Positions 35,410 through 44,028 are shown, counted from the stretch's first letter. The stretch: DNA of 64,000 nucleotides from Rhizobiales bacterium 2SD (GCA_005502805.1 SCMY01000003.1:186001-250000); one strand, 5' to 3'. The notes: generated from the sequence alone by a model not told the origin. Translations and numbers: made by a program.

Positions 35410-36213
35410 TCAATGGTCCAGGGCTTGACCATCCGCTGGTCGAGTGGCCGGGAAGTCGGCTCGGACGAGGAAATCCCGCAGCGTCGAAGCCACCAACTCC
35501 GGAGTATCGATCGCCATGACGTGGCCGGTCTCCAGGACCAGGAATTCGGCGCCCGCGATCTTGTTGGCGACGCCCGCGACATGCTCCGGCGGGCGCGCGG
35601 CATCGTGGCGCCCGGCGACGACAAGGCTCGGGCAGCGTATCGCCGCCAGATCGGCCTCGAGATCGAGGCCGGCCAGCATTCGCCAGGTGGCCGCGAGCGC
35701 GGCGGGATCGGCGGCGAGGCGCAGTTCCTCATAGCGCGAGCGTGGCTCAGCGGTCTCGTCGGCGAAGGCCTGGCGGATGCCGAGGCGCTCGATCGCGGCG
35801 ATGCGCCGCTCGGTCAGTGACCGCTTGGCCTCATCGAGGACAGTAGCTGGTGCGAGCAAGGCAAGCGCCGCGGTCGCCCGCGGATGACGCGCGGCGAAGG
35901 CAGCGGCCACTGCGGCGCCGACGGCAGCACCGACCACGGCGACAGGTTCGGCGATGGTGAGCGCGGCGAGAAGCCCAGCGAGGTCGTCGGCCGCCTGCGC
36001 GATGGCATAGGGACCGGGCGGCTTCTCCGACAGCCCGGCGCCGCGCTGGTCATAGCGCAGCACGCTGGCGAATCGCGCAAGCAGCGGCACAACCGCATCC
36101 CAGCTCTCCAGCATCCCGCCCATCTCGTGCAGCAGCACGATCGTCCGGGGCGGCCCCGCCTGCAGCTCATAGCGCAGTTGGACGCCGTTGGCCTCGATCC
36201 AGCGGTTCGGCAT
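35410..36213 (-). CDS. Alpha/beta-hydrolase-fold protein with Ala at the nucleophile position
   Basis: A 267-residue protein like 3-oxoadipate enol-lactonase (PcaD) in length and N-terminal motifs (TIVLLHEMGGMLESWD, VLRYDQRGAGLSEKP). Asp204 (VVAGRHDAARPPEH) and His231 (ETGHVMAI) are placed as acid and base. The nucleophile elbow reads Gly95-Ala-Ala97-Val-Gly99, so the usual Ser is Ala. It may be a RutD-like member, or catalyse a non-hydrolytic step such as decarboxylation or C-C cleavage. The ATG at 36213 fits the domain start. Operator site B lies 45 bases upstream, so it belongs to the cluster regulon. Confidence 0.88.
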   Translation of the reverse strand: MPNRWIEANGVQLRYELQAGPPRTIVLLHEMGGMLESWDAVVPLLARFASVLRYDQRGAGLSEKPPGPYAIAQAADDLAGLLAALTIAEPVAVVGAAVGAAVAAAFAARHPRATAALALLAPATVLDEAKRSLTERRIAAIERLGIRQAFADETAEPRSRYEELRLAADPAALAATWRMLAGLDLEADLAAIRCPSLVVAGRHDAARPPEHVAGVANKIAGAEFLVLETGHVMAIDTPELVASTLRDFLVRADFPATRPADGQALDH

Positions 36214-36257
36214 GAAGCGTACCTCCTGCCGCGAGCCTTGGCGTCGTCCTCTCCCGC

Positions 36258-36274
36258 CGTCAAACGAGCGAAAC
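36258..36274 (-). promoter_or_regulatory. Cluster operator motif, site B
   Basis: On the minus strand this reads GTTTCGCTCGTTTGACG, matching the right half of the shared dyad exactly through TCGTTTGAC. It lies 45 bases upstream of the hydrolase-fold gene. Confidence 0.55.
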
Positions 36275-36336
36275 TGAGCCAGGTTTGAGGAATGCTGCGG
36301 CAACGGCTCTTGTGAGCATTGCTCAATCGCTCTTTC

Positions 36337-36353
36337 GGTTAAGTCGTTTGACC
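36337..36353 (+). promoter_or_regulatory. Cluster operator motif, site C
   Basis: GGTTAAGTCGTTTGACC is nearly the consensus dyad GGTTAA-N5-TTGACC and lies 84 bases upstream of the first thiolase-fold gene. Sites B and C share the 223-base divergent gap. Confidence 0.62.
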
Positions 36354-36436
36354 CTTCGCCGGCGTTGCGAAAAACCTCCGAAGTCTCGCTGGCGATCCGG
36401 CCGGGGCTTTCGCGCAAGTCAGAATGGGGTTTCCGC

Positions 36437-37597
36437 ATGACGGGTTCGCTGTCCGGGGTCGCTTCGGTGATCGGCATCGGCCAGAGCGATTGGGTCGGCG
36501 ACCACCAGCGGGTTCGCGCCGGCGAGCGGCCACATGATTCCTATGGCTATGGCGCGCAGGCTTTCCTCTCGGCGCTGACCGATTCCGGGATTGCGCGCGA
36601 CGAGATCGACGGGCTGATCGTCGGGCCGACCACGGCCTATGAGCGCGTCGGCGAACTGCTCGGCCTCAATGTCCGCTGGGGCGGGCAGGCCGATGCGATG
36701 ACGGCGGTGATGGAGGCCTGCATGGCGATCCATGCCGGTCTCGCCTCGGTCGTCGCGCTGGTCTACGGCAACGACCAGCGCTCGGCCCAGGTCAACTACG
36801 GTGGCCCGGATGCGCAGGGCGGTGGCGCCTTCCTCGCCTATGTCTACCACGCGCCCTGGGGCTTCACCTCGCAGGGCGCGCTCTATGCGATGATGGCGCG
36901 TCGCTACATGCATGAGCGCGGCCTGACGGAAGCCGAGCTCGGCGAGGTCGCGGTGGCGCAGCGTCTCGCCGCCTCGCGCAACCCGCGCGCCCTGATGCGC
37001 AAGCCGATCGCCATCGAGGATTATCTCGCCTCGCCCTTCATCTGCGAGCCGCTGCACCTCTTCGATTATTGCTTGATCAATGACGGCGGCGTCGCGCTGA
37101 TCATCGCCGAGGCCGGCAAGGCGCGCCGCGTCGGCCGGGCCCCGGTCGCGATCAAGGGCGTCGGCCGCTACGACCTCAACCGCGGCGCGACCAGCCTCGA
37201 ACCGCGATTGCTCGATTATTATTTGCCGGCGCAGCAGGCGGTCGCAGCCCAGGTCTTCGAGATGGCCTCGCTCGGCCCGAAGGACATGGACGCGCTGCAG
37301 ATCTATGACAGCTTCTCGCTGCATATCCCGCTCGCGCTCGAAGGCTATGGCTATTGCCCGATCGGCGGCGCCGGCCGGTTCATGCGCGAGACCGGGATCT
37401 CGCTAGCCAAGGGCCTGCCGGTGAACACCAGCGGCGGACACCTCTCCGAAAGCTACATGCAGGGCTGGAACCACCAGATCGAAGCAGTCCGGCAGGTGCG
37501 CGGCGAGGCCGGCGACCATCAGGTCGAGGGCTGCCGCCACGTCCATTACAGCTCCGACGTCGCCGGCAAGGCGATCTCGATCATCTACGGAGCCTGA
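36437..37597 (+). CDS. Thiolase-fold (lipid-transfer/SCP-x type) protein 1
   Basis: A 386-residue thiolase-superfamily protein of the acetyl-CoA acetyltransferase/SCP-x group: VASVIGIGQSDW, FLSALTDSGIARDEIDGLIVG, then CLINDGGVALIIAEAGKA, YDSFSLHIPLALEGYGYCP and PVNTSGGHLSESYMQGWNHQ. At the place of the nucleophilic Cys (about residues 84-86, GGQADAMTAV) no Cys is found. That resembles the Ltp2-type aldolases of steroid side-chain breakdown, which need a DUF35 partner. A DUF35 gene follows after 3 bases. It therefore probably cleaves or forms a C-C bond in a CoA thioester; the substrate is unknown. ATG at 36437. Confidence 0.85.
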   Translation: MTGSLSGVASVIGIGQSDWVGDHQRVRAGERPHDSYGYGAQAFLSALTDSGIARDEIDGLIVGPTTAYERVGELLGLNVRWGGQADAMTAVMEACMAIHAGLASVVALVYGNDQRSAQVNYGGPDAQGGGAFLAYVYHAPWGFTSQGALYAMMARRYMHERGLTEAELGEVAVAQRLAASRNPRALMRKPIAIEDYLASPFICEPLHLFDYCLINDGGVALIIAEAGKARRVGRAPVAIKGVGRYDLNRGATSLEPRLLDYYLPAQQAVAAQVFEMASLGPKDMDALQIYDSFSLHIPLALEGYGYCPIGGAGRFMRETGISLAKGLPVNTSGGHLSESYMQGWNHQIEAVRQVRGEAGDHQVEGCRHVHYSSDVAGKAISIIYGA

Positions 37598-37600
37598 GCC

Positions 37601-37999
37601 ATGGCGAACAGCCAGCCCGTCGTCACGCTCTACGACACCCCGATGTGGGAGAGTCTGTCCCGCGAACGGATGCAGCTCCAGTCCTGCAACCATTGCGGCA
37701 CGCTGCGCTATCCGCCGGGGCCGATCTGTTCGGCCTGCACCAGCCTAGACTATCGCTGGACCGACCTGTCGGGTGGCGGCGAGATCCTGTCCTGGGTGCG
37801 CTTCCACCGCGCCTATTTCGACGACCACCCGCCGCCCTACAACGCTATCGCGGTGCGGGTGGATGAAGGGCCGATCGTCGTCTCCAGCCTGATCGGCCCG
37901 GAGCCGGAGGGTGAGTGGATCGGCCGGCGCGTCAGGCTCGCCTATCGCCGTCATCTTGATCGTACGCAGCACGCCTTCATGCTGTCCGAGCAACCCTGA
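37601..37999 (+). CDS. DUF35 Zn-ribbon/OB-fold protein, partner of thiolase-fold protein 1
   Basis: A 132-residue two-domain protein: an N-terminal helix, a rubredoxin-like zinc ribbon with Cys29, Cys32, Cys43 and Cys46 (SCNHCGTLRYPPGPICSACT), and a C-terminal OB-fold (GGGEILSWVRFHRAYF, VVSSLIGPEPEGEWIGRRVRLAY). In characterised systems this domain binds the thiolase-fold aldolase and completes its active site for CoA thioesters. It starts 3 bases after the thiolase gene, so a stoichiometric complex is likely. Confidence 0.9.
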   Translation: MANSQPVVTLYDTPMWESLSRERMQLQSCNHCGTLRYPPGPICSACTSLDYRWTDLSGGGEILSWVRFHRAYFDDHPPPYNAIAVRVDEGPIVVSSLIGPEPEGEWIGRRVRLAYRRHLDRTQHAFMLSEQP

Positions 38000-38025
38000 C
38001 GGCGCGCGGTCGCCTGGAGAAGATC

Positions 38026-38757
38026 ATGGTCGAGAAAGACGTTTCCATCGTCACCCGGCACGGCCGGATGCCGGCCTTCGCCGTCCGGCCGGACGGGGCG
38101 GGCCCTTATCCGGTCGTCATCCTCTACATGGACGCGCCCGGCATTCGCGAGGAGCTGCGCCATATGGCGCGCCGGATCGCGAGCGCCGGCTATTACTGCC
38201 TGCTGCCCGATCTCTATTACCGGATCGGCACCGTGCGTTTCGACCTGCCGCGGCGCGACGAGCGCATGTCGGCCGTGGTCAGCGCCTGCATGCGCTCGAT
38301 CGACAATGAGCGCACCACCGACGACACGGCCGGCATGCTCGCCTTCCTCGATGGCGAGGCCGAGGCGAATGCCCAGAAAGTCTCCTGCCTCGGCTTCTGC
38401 ATGAGCGGGCGCTATGTCGTTGCGGCCGCCGCGAAGTTCGGCCCGCGTATCGCCTCGGCCGCCTCGCTCTATGGCGTCGGCCTCGTCACCGAGGATGAGG
38501 GCTCGCCGCACAGACTGGTCGCGAAGGTGCCCGGCGAGCTCTATTTCGCCTTCGCCGAGACCGACGGCGCCGCCCCGCCGGCGACGATCGCTGCGCTGCA
38601 GGAAGCGCTCGCCGCGACCAGCGTGACGCATGATGTCGACGTCTTCCCGAACAGCGAGCATGGCTACTGCTTCGCCGCCGGTCGCTGCTACCAGCCGGAG
38701 GCGGCCGAGGCGACCTGGGCCAAGCTCTTCGCGCTCTGGCAGCGGACGCTGGCCTAA
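38026..38757 (+). CDS. Dienelactone hydrolase family protein
   Basis: A 243-residue alpha/beta hydrolase of the dienelactone hydrolase (carboxymethylenebutenolidase) family. The triad is visible as Cys125 in GFCMSGRY, Asp180 in FAETDGAAP and His212 in NSEHGYCF. The YMDAPGIREELRHMARR segment is typical of the family. DLH opens lactone rings in chloroaromatic breakdown, but many relatives act on other esters or thioesters. It is the third gene of the operon starting at 36437. It has an intact catalytic set, unlike the two other hydrolase-fold proteins of this region. Confidence 0.88.
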   Translation: MVEKDVSIVTRHGRMPAFAVRPDGAGPYPVVILYMDAPGIREELRHMARRIASAGYYCLLPDLYYRIGTVRFDLPRRDERMSAVVSACMRSIDNERTTDDTAGMLAFLDGEAEANAQKVSCLGFCMSGRYVVAAAAKFGPRIASAASLYGVGLVTEDEGSPHRLVAKVPGELYFAFAETDGAAPPATIAALQEALAATSVTHDVDVFPNSEHGYCFAAGRCYQPEAAEATWAKLFALWQRTLA

Positions 38758-38802
38758 GCCCATGATACCCGCAGTGCCCAGCATGCTCGATCGGACGCGG
38801 CC

Positions 38803-39825
38803 ATGACGGCGCGGTGCCCCTATGCCGGCCTCACCGTCGCCGAGGTGATCTCCGACGCGGCCGATGACGCGCTCGTGCTCGCCGCCGGCATGGCGGGACG
38901 CATCCTCGCTGATCTCGGCGCGGAGGTGATTTGCCGGCGAGGGCGTAAGCGCGGCTTCGAGGACAGCACCGAGCTGTTCCTGTCGTGCGGCAAGGCGCTG
39001 TCGAGCGAAGGCGAGGGCGAACTGCTGGGCCGTGCCGATGTTGCGCTCGTCGATGGCGCAACACTGCGCGAGCGGGGGCGGGCGGGCCTGCCCTCCGTCA
39101 CTGCGGTGCTCAGCCTGTTTGGCAGAAAGCTTGCCGAGAGCGACCTCCCGGCCAACGCCTTCACTGCGGCGGCTTCGGCAGGATTATTGGCGATGGTCGG
39201 CGATCCCCAGCACGAGCCCTTGCGTCTCGGTGGCCACCAGGAGGCCTTCGCCCTCGGCCTCTCCGCCTATGCCGGCCTGGCAGCGGCATTGGCCTCGGCG
39301 CGCTCAAATGGCGTGCCCGTCACGATCCGCGCCAGCCTGCTCGAGACTCTTGTCTGGCTGAACTGGAAGGCCGTGCCGCTTGAGGGCTACCATGTCCTGC
39401 CGGGCCGAACTGGCGCCGCCGCCGAATGGCAGGTGTTGCGCTGCGCCGACGGCTATGCGGTGCTGGTCTATCAGGAGCCCGACTGGCTGCGGCTGAAAGC
39501 GGCGCTGGCCGAGCCGGCTCTGGATGAGCCGCGCTTTTCGACGCGGGCGAGCCGGCTCGCCCATCTGGGCGAACTCGCCGCGATCATCGAGCGCCGCTTC
39601 CTGGCGCTGACCCGCCGGGAGATCCACGCTTTGGCGCGGCAGCACCGCTTGCCGATCGGGCCGGTCTGGAGCCCGGCCGAGGCTTTCGACGAGCCGCATA
39701 ACCGGGCCCGCTGCCTGTTCGAACCGCTCGGTGCCGGTTCAGGCGTGCAAGCGCCGCGCTTGCCGCTTGTCTGGCTTGATCACGCAGAGGCGTGTCAGAC
39801 CGAGATCACAGTGGGAGCAGCGTGA
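38803..39825 (+). CDS. Family III CoA-transferase-like subunit, probably lacking the catalytic Asp
   Basis: A 340-residue CaiB/BaiF-type protein, shorter than the usual 380-410. Recognisable are AGMAGRILADLGAEVICRRG near the start and AGLAAALASARSNGVPVTI, plus the second-domain features LAHLGELAAIIERRFLALTRREI and GPVWSPAEAFDEPHNRARCLF. Aligned with the next gene, the catalytic Asp position is Ala, with Glu one residue before (GHQEAFALG). The stop overlaps the next start by one base. It probably forms a heterodimer with the following protein, as in BbsEF-type enzymes, and moves CoA between organic acids. Confidence 0.82.
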   Translation: MTARCPYAGLTVAEVISDAADDALVLAAGMAGRILADLGAEVICRRGRKRGFEDSTELFLSCGKALSSEGEGELLGRADVALVDGATLRERGRAGLPSVTAVLSLFGRKLAESDLPANAFTAAASAGLLAMVGDPQHEPLRLGGHQEAFALGLSAYAGLAAALASARSNGVPVTIRASLLETLVWLNWKAVPLEGYHVLPGRTGAAAEWQVLRCADGYAVLVYQEPDWLRLKAALAEPALDEPRFSTRASRLAHLGELAAIIERRFLALTRREIHALARQHRLPIGPVWSPAEAFDEPHNRARCLFEPLGAGSGVQAPRLPLVWLDHAEACQTEITVGAA

Positions 39826-40979
39826 TGAAGCTGCTGGAAGGCTGCCGCGTCCTCGATCTCGGCATCATCACCGCTGGCGCCGCGACGGCCGCGCTGCTCG
39901 CCGATTTCGGCGCCGAGGTGATCAAGGTGGAATCGCCGACCTATCGCGACCCGTTCCGCGCCTGGAGCGCGCAGGACGAGCCGGGCGCGATGCCGGCGCT
40001 CTTCCGCGCCACCAATCGCAACAAGCGCGCGATCAGCATCGATCTCAAGCGGCCGGAAGGGCAGGCGATCCTGCTACGCCTGGTGCGCCGCGCCGATGTC
40101 GTGGTCGAGAACTTCCGCCGCGGCGTGATGGAAGGGCTCGGACTGAGCTTCGCCAGGCTGCGCGAGGCCAATCCTGACATCATCCTCGCCTCGATCTCGA
40201 GCCAGGGCGAGACCGGCCCCGATGCCGGCCATGTCTCCTATGGCTCGACGCTGGAGGCGCTGAGCGGCCTCGCCTGGGTGACCGGCTATGAGGGCGGCAA
40301 GCCCGAGGTTTCCGGCCGCGACGTCAACTATCCCGACCAGATCGCCGCGCTGTTCGCGGCCGGGGCGATCGCGACCGCGCTGCGCTCTGTGCGCAAGGGC
40401 GAGGGCGGCAGCCATCTCGATCTGTCGCAGCGCGATCTCGCCGCCTTCATGATCGGCGATCGTTTCGCTGCCGCCTCGCAGGGCGAGACCGTCTCCCGCC
40501 AGGGCAACGCCCAGCTGCAGTATCCGCTGCAGGACTGTTTCCTTGCATCTGACGGCATCTGGGTCGCGCTTTCGGTGCCGGCCCCGGCGTTGCCGAGCCT
40601 GTCGGAAGCGCTTGCGGCTGGTGATCTGCATCATCCGGATGCCCTGCGAACAGTGGTCGTTGCCGCGATGAAGGCGCGATCCGCCCGCGAGGCGGTAAGC
40701 TTCTTCGTCGGCCTCGGCGTGCCAGCCGCCATCGTCAATGACGGCAATGGCATGATGGCCGATTGGGGCGAGGCCTGGCAGTACGCGTTGCAACGCGACG
40801 AGCAAGGCCTGACCGTCAAGGGTTTCCCGCTTCAGGTCGACGAAGCTCCGCTCGCGATTGAGCGGCCGGCGCCACAGGTCGGCGCCGAGACCTATGCTGT
40901 GCTTGCGGAGATCGCCGGCTATAGCCGCAGCGAGATCGCCGACTTCGCCGCGGCTGGGATCGTCGAGATCGCGCGCTGA
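39825..40979 (+). CDS. Family III (CaiB/BaiF) CoA-transferase, catalytic subunit
   Basis: A 384-residue formyl-CoA-transferase-type enzyme. Typical segments are MKLLEGCRVLDLGIITAGA, ALLADFGAEVIKVESP, RNKRAISIDLKRPEGQAIL, DVVVENFRRGVMEGLGLSF, and DVNYPDQIAALFAAG, with the Asp that forms the acyl-anhydride intermediate. It exchanges CoA between a donor thioester and a carboxylic acid. It is translationally coupled to the shorter homologue upstream. It probably activates the substrate of this cluster at the expense of another acyl-CoA such as succinyl-CoA. Confidence 0.9.
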   Translation: MKLLEGCRVLDLGIITAGAATAALLADFGAEVIKVESPTYRDPFRAWSAQDEPGAMPALFRATNRNKRAISIDLKRPEGQAILLRLVRRADVVVENFRRGVMEGLGLSFARLREANPDIILASISSQGETGPDAGHVSYGSTLEALSGLAWVTGYEGGKPEVSGRDVNYPDQIAALFAAGAIATALRSVRKGEGGSHLDLSQRDLAAFMIGDRFAAASQGETVSRQGNAQLQYPLQDCFLASDGIWVALSVPAPALPSLSEALAAGDLHHPDALRTVVVAAMKARSAREAVSFFVGLGVPAAIVNDGNGMMADWGEAWQYALQRDEQGLTVKGFPLQVDEAPLAIERPAPQVGAETYAVLAEIAGYSRSEIADFAAAGIVEIAR

Positions 40980-40998
40980 AGCGAGGGGCGCCAGCCGC

Positions 40999-41952
40999 TC
41001 AGGCCGGCACCAGGCTTTCGCCGCCGGGCAGCCGCATGTAACGCAGCGCCGCTTCGTATTCGACCGATTGCCCGAGGATCCAGTCGCGGAACTCGGCCAC
41101 GCCCGGTTTCTTCACCGCATGCTCGACATAGGTGAGGTAGTAGGCGATGCCGTTGTCGTGGATGAAATCGAACGGTGCGACCAGCCGACCAGCGTTCAAA
41201 TCCTCCAGCACCAGCGCCATCTGTCCGATCGCCATGCCGATCCCCTCCATCGCCGATTGGTAGGCGAGCGTCGAGCTTTCGAAATAGAGGCCGCGATCGC
41301 TCTCGATCTGCGCGCCGCCGGCGGCGTCGAGCCATTCGCGCCAGTCAGTCGGGCGGACGGTGGAGTGCAGCAGGGTCTGCTCGACGAGGATGTCGATGCC
41401 GATCTCGGGGCCGAGACGCTCCAGGAAGGCCGGGCTGCACACCGGGATGAGCGCGCTGCCGGCGAGGCGATGCGACACCAGCCCCGGCCATTCGCCGTCG
41501 CCTTGCTGGATCGCGATGTCGATGTCGCCCATCGAGAGCTGGCTGATCGGCCGCGGCGAGAGCGAGGTCGCGAGCTGGATCTCGCGCTTCGGATAGAGGC
41601 GGTGGAACAGCGGCAGGCGCGGCACCAGCCAGCGCAGCGTGAAGGTCATCGGGCAGTGCACCCGCAGCGAACTCTCGCCCTGCGCTCCCATCAATCGCTT
41701 GGTGGCGCGCTCCATCTGGTCGAAGGCGGTGCCGAGTGCCGCAACATAGTCGTTCGCCTCGGCGGAGATGCGCAGGTCCCGGCCGGTGCGCTCGAACAAT
41801 TCGACGCCGAGCACATCCTCCAGCAGCTTGATCTGCCGGCTGATCGCGCCCGGCGTCACCGAGAGCTCGTCGGCGGCCTTGGTGAAGCTGACATGCCGCC
41901 CCGCCGCCTCGAAGGCGCGTAGCGCGTTCAGCGGGGGCAGGCGACGCAGCAT
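40999..41952 (-). CDS. LysR-type transcriptional regulator (GcvA-like)
   Basis: A 317-residue LysR regulator. The N-terminal winged HTH is LNALRAFEAAGRHVSFTKAADELSVTPGAISRQIKLLED (about 8-46), followed by a linker and a periplasmic-binding-protein-like effector domain (about 95-300). The sequence is of the GcvA/AmpR type. It is the only regulator inside the catabolic cluster and is divergent from the GST-led operon. Operator site E lies 38 bases upstream of its start, consistent with autoregulation. All five cluster sites satisfy the LysR T-N11-A rule, so it is the best candidate to bind them. Confidence 0.92.
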   Translation of the reverse strand: MLRRLPPLNALRAFEAAGRHVSFTKAADELSVTPGAISRQIKLLEDVLGVELFERTGRDLRISAEANDYVAALGTAFDQMERATKRLMGAQGESSLRVHCPMTFTLRWLVPRLPLFHRLYPKREIQLATSLSPRPISQLSMGDIDIAIQQGDGEWPGLVSHRLAGSALIPVCSPAFLERLGPEIGIDILVEQTLLHSTVRPTDWREWLDAAGGAQIESDRGLYFESSTLAYQSAMEGIGMAIGQMALVLEDLNAGRLVAPFDFIHDNGIAYYLTYVEHAVKKPGVAEFRDWILGQSVEYEAALRYMRLPGGESLVPA

Positions 41953-41989
41953 ATCTCACACGCTTGATGATTTCTCACAGGTGGCCTCC

Positions 41990-42006
41990 CTTTTAGTCGA
42001 TTGACC
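41990..42006 (+). promoter_or_regulatory. Cluster operator motif, site E
   Basis: CTTTTAGTCGATTGACC is a weaker copy of the shared dyad, keeping T-N11-A and the TTGACC half. It lies between lysR and the GST operon, 38 bases from the lysR start. Confidence 0.5.
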
Positions 42007-42126
42007 ATTTCCAGCTTTTCGCGTTGCTTGTGGGTCGCCGGCGATGATGGATCAAATCGCTTGGATCATCAACAGGATGAAGCATGTTTTGCCTCGGTTT
42101 CGAGCCGATTTCGATGCAGGTGCGAG

Positions 42127-42159
42127 CGCCGCGGCGAGATTCCGCGGCGGCTTTCTCTC
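42127..42159 (+). terminator. Hairpin in the leader of the GST operon
   Basis: An 8-bp stem CGCCGCGG/CCGCGGCG with a seven-base loop, followed by GCTTTCTCTC, lies 32-64 bases upstream of the GST start. It could attenuate transcription into the operon. Evidence is structural only. Confidence 0.35.
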
Positions 42160-42190
42160 ATGTGATTTTTCCTAAGCCTGGGCCGACGAA

Positions 42191-42856
42191 ATGATCAGGC
42201 TCTTCTGGTCGCCGCGCTCGCCTTTCGTCCGCAAGGTCCTGGTCGTCGTCCATGAGGTCGGCCTCGACGATGCGATCGAGCGCGTGCCGATGGTCATCCT
42301 CTCGACCCAGCCGAACGACGCGCTGCTCGCGCTCAACCCGCTCGGGCAGATCCCGACGCTGGTCACCGAGGGCGGCGAGGCGATCTACGATTCCGCAGTG
42401 ATCTGCCATTATCTCGACGTCGTGCGCGGCGACGGCCGGCTGCATCCGACGGCTCCCGAGGCGCGGACGGCCGCGCTGCGGCGCCAGGCGCTCGGCGATG
42501 GACTCTCCTGGCTGTTGCTCAACTGGCTGGGCGAGCGCTCCCGCCGGCAAGGCGATCAATCGGCCATGCGCATCGCCGCCGTGCACAAGAAGCTGCCGCA
42601 CATCTTCCGGGTGCTCGAGGCCGAGGCCGCAACGGCGGACGCCGATACCTTTGATGTCGGCCATGCCGCGATCGTCGCGGCGCTCGGCTATCTCGATTTC
42701 CGCTTTGCGCCGGATTTCCCCTGGCATGAGCGCTATCCGCGCCTGGCGCAGTGGTGGCAGGGCGCGCAGCAGCGTTCTTCCGTCGCCGCGACGGTGCACT
42801 ACGACGAACTCGCGACGGCCGGCTCCGCCCTGTCGCGTCAGAAGGGCAGGGCATGA
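42191..42856 (+). CDS. Glutathione S-transferase family protein
   Basis: A 221-residue GST. The N-terminal thioredoxin fold shows FWSPRSPFVRKVLVVVHEVGL with Ser in the catalytic area, NPLGQIPTLV with the cis-Pro loop, and YDSAVICHYLD. The all-helical C-terminal domain includes FDVGHAAIVAALGYLDFRF. GSTs in catabolic clusters often isomerise, dehalogenate or cleave ethers of the substrate. Its stop overlaps the next thiolase-fold start (ATGA), showing that it belongs to the same operon. Confidence 0.9.
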   Translation: MIRLFWSPRSPFVRKVLVVVHEVGLDDAIERVPMVILSTQPNDALLALNPLGQIPTLVTEGGEAIYDSAVICHYLDVVRGDGRLHPTAPEARTAALRRQALGDGLSWLLLNWLGERSRRQGDQSAMRIAAVHKKLPHIFRVLEAEAATADADTFDVGHAAIVAALGYLDFRFAPDFPWHERYPRLAQWWQGAQQRSSVAATVHYDELATAGSALSRQKGRA

Positions 42857-44022
42857 GCATCAACGGACAGGCCTATATCGTCGGCGCCTATGAGCATCCG
42901 CTGCGCAAGGCGCCGGACAAATCGCTGGCGCAATTGCATGCCGAGGTCGCGCTCGGCGCGCTCGCCGATGCCGGGCTGAGCAAGGACGATGTCGACGGCT
43001 ATTTCTGCGGCGGCGACGTGCCGGGCACCGGCCCGTTCTCGATGGTCGACTACCTCAACCTCAAGGTTCGCCACGCCGATTCCACCAATATCGGCGGCGC
43101 CTCCTATATCCTGCACGTCAACCATGCGGCGCAGGCGATCGCGGCCGGGAAATGCGATGTGGCGCTGGTCACGCTCGCCGGCAGGCCGCGCAGCGAGGGC
43201 GTTCCCAAGGGCGGGCTGAAGCGGGCCGACAGCCCGGTCCAGCCGGACTATGCCTGGGAAACCCCGTTCGGCATGACGATCCTCAACGTCTACGCCATGT
43301 GCGCGATGCGCCACATGCACGAATTCGGCACGACCCCCGAGCAGCTGGCCTGGGTCAAGGTCGCAGCCTCGCATCACGCCCAGCACAATCCCAATGCGAT
43401 GCTGCGCGACCTCGTCACCGTCGACGACGTGCTGAACTCGACGCTGGTCGCGGATCCCCTGCACAAGCTCGATTGCTGCATCGTCTCGGATGGCGGCGGC
43501 GCGGTGATCGTGACCCGGCCGGAGATCGCCCGCCAACTGAAGCGCCCGCTGGTGAAGATCCGCGGCGCCGGCGAAGCGGTGAAGCACACTGCCGGCGGCG
43601 CGATCGACCTGACCTATTCGGCCGGCCGCTTCAGCGGCGCTGCGGCCTTCGCCGAGGCCGGGCTGACGCCGGCCGATGTCAAGTACGCCTCGGTCTATGA
43701 CAGCTTCACCATCACCGTGATCGTGCAGCTCGAGGATCTCGGCTTCTGCGCCAAGGGCGAGGGCGGCCGCTTCGTCGCCGACGGCAATCTGATCGCCGGC
43801 GTCGGCCGATTGCCGGTCAACACCGATGGCGGCGGGCTCTGCAACAACCACCCGTTCAATCGCGGCGGCATCACCAAGATCATCGAGGCCGTCCGGCAAT
43901 TGCGCGGCGAGGCGCATCCGGCCGTCCAGGTCGCCAATTGCGACATCGCTTTGGCGCACGGCACCGGCGGCATGCTCGGCACCCGGCATGGCGGCGCCAC
44001 CCTCATCATGGAGCGGGAGTAA
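42853..44022 (+). CDS. Thiolase-fold (lipid-transfer/SCP-x type) protein 2
   Basis: A 389-residue thiolase-superfamily protein, distantly similar to the one at 36437: AYIVGAYEHPLRKAPDKSLAQ, ALADAGLSKDDVDGYFCGG, CCIVSDGGGAVIVTRPE, YASVYDSFTITVIVQLEDLGFC and PVNTDGGGLCNNHPFNRGG. The usual nucleophilic Cys position (about 82-84, NIGGASYILHVNHA) has no Cys. A DUF35 gene follows after 6 bases. It is probably a second aldolase-like or acyl-transfer enzyme acting on a CoA thioester, so the pathway seems to contain two separate chain-shortening steps. The start overlaps the GST stop. Confidence 0.85.
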   Translation: MSINGQAYIVGAYEHPLRKAPDKSLAQLHAEVALGALADAGLSKDDVDGYFCGGDVPGTGPFSMVDYLNLKVRHADSTNIGGASYILHVNHAAQAIAAGKCDVALVTLAGRPRSEGVPKGGLKRADSPVQPDYAWETPFGMTILNVYAMCAMRHMHEFGTTPEQLAWVKVAASHHAQHNPNAMLRDLVTVDDVLNSTLVADPLHKLDCCIVSDGGGAVIVTRPEIARQLKRPLVKIRGAGEAVKHTAGGAIDLTYSAGRFSGAAAFAEAGLTPADVKYASVYDSFTITVIVQLEDLGFCAKGEGGRFVADGNLIAGVGRLPVNTDGGGLCNNHPFNRGGITKIIEAVRQLRGEAHPAVQVANCDIALAHGTGGMLGTRHGGATLIMERE

Positions 44023-44028
44023 AAGCCC

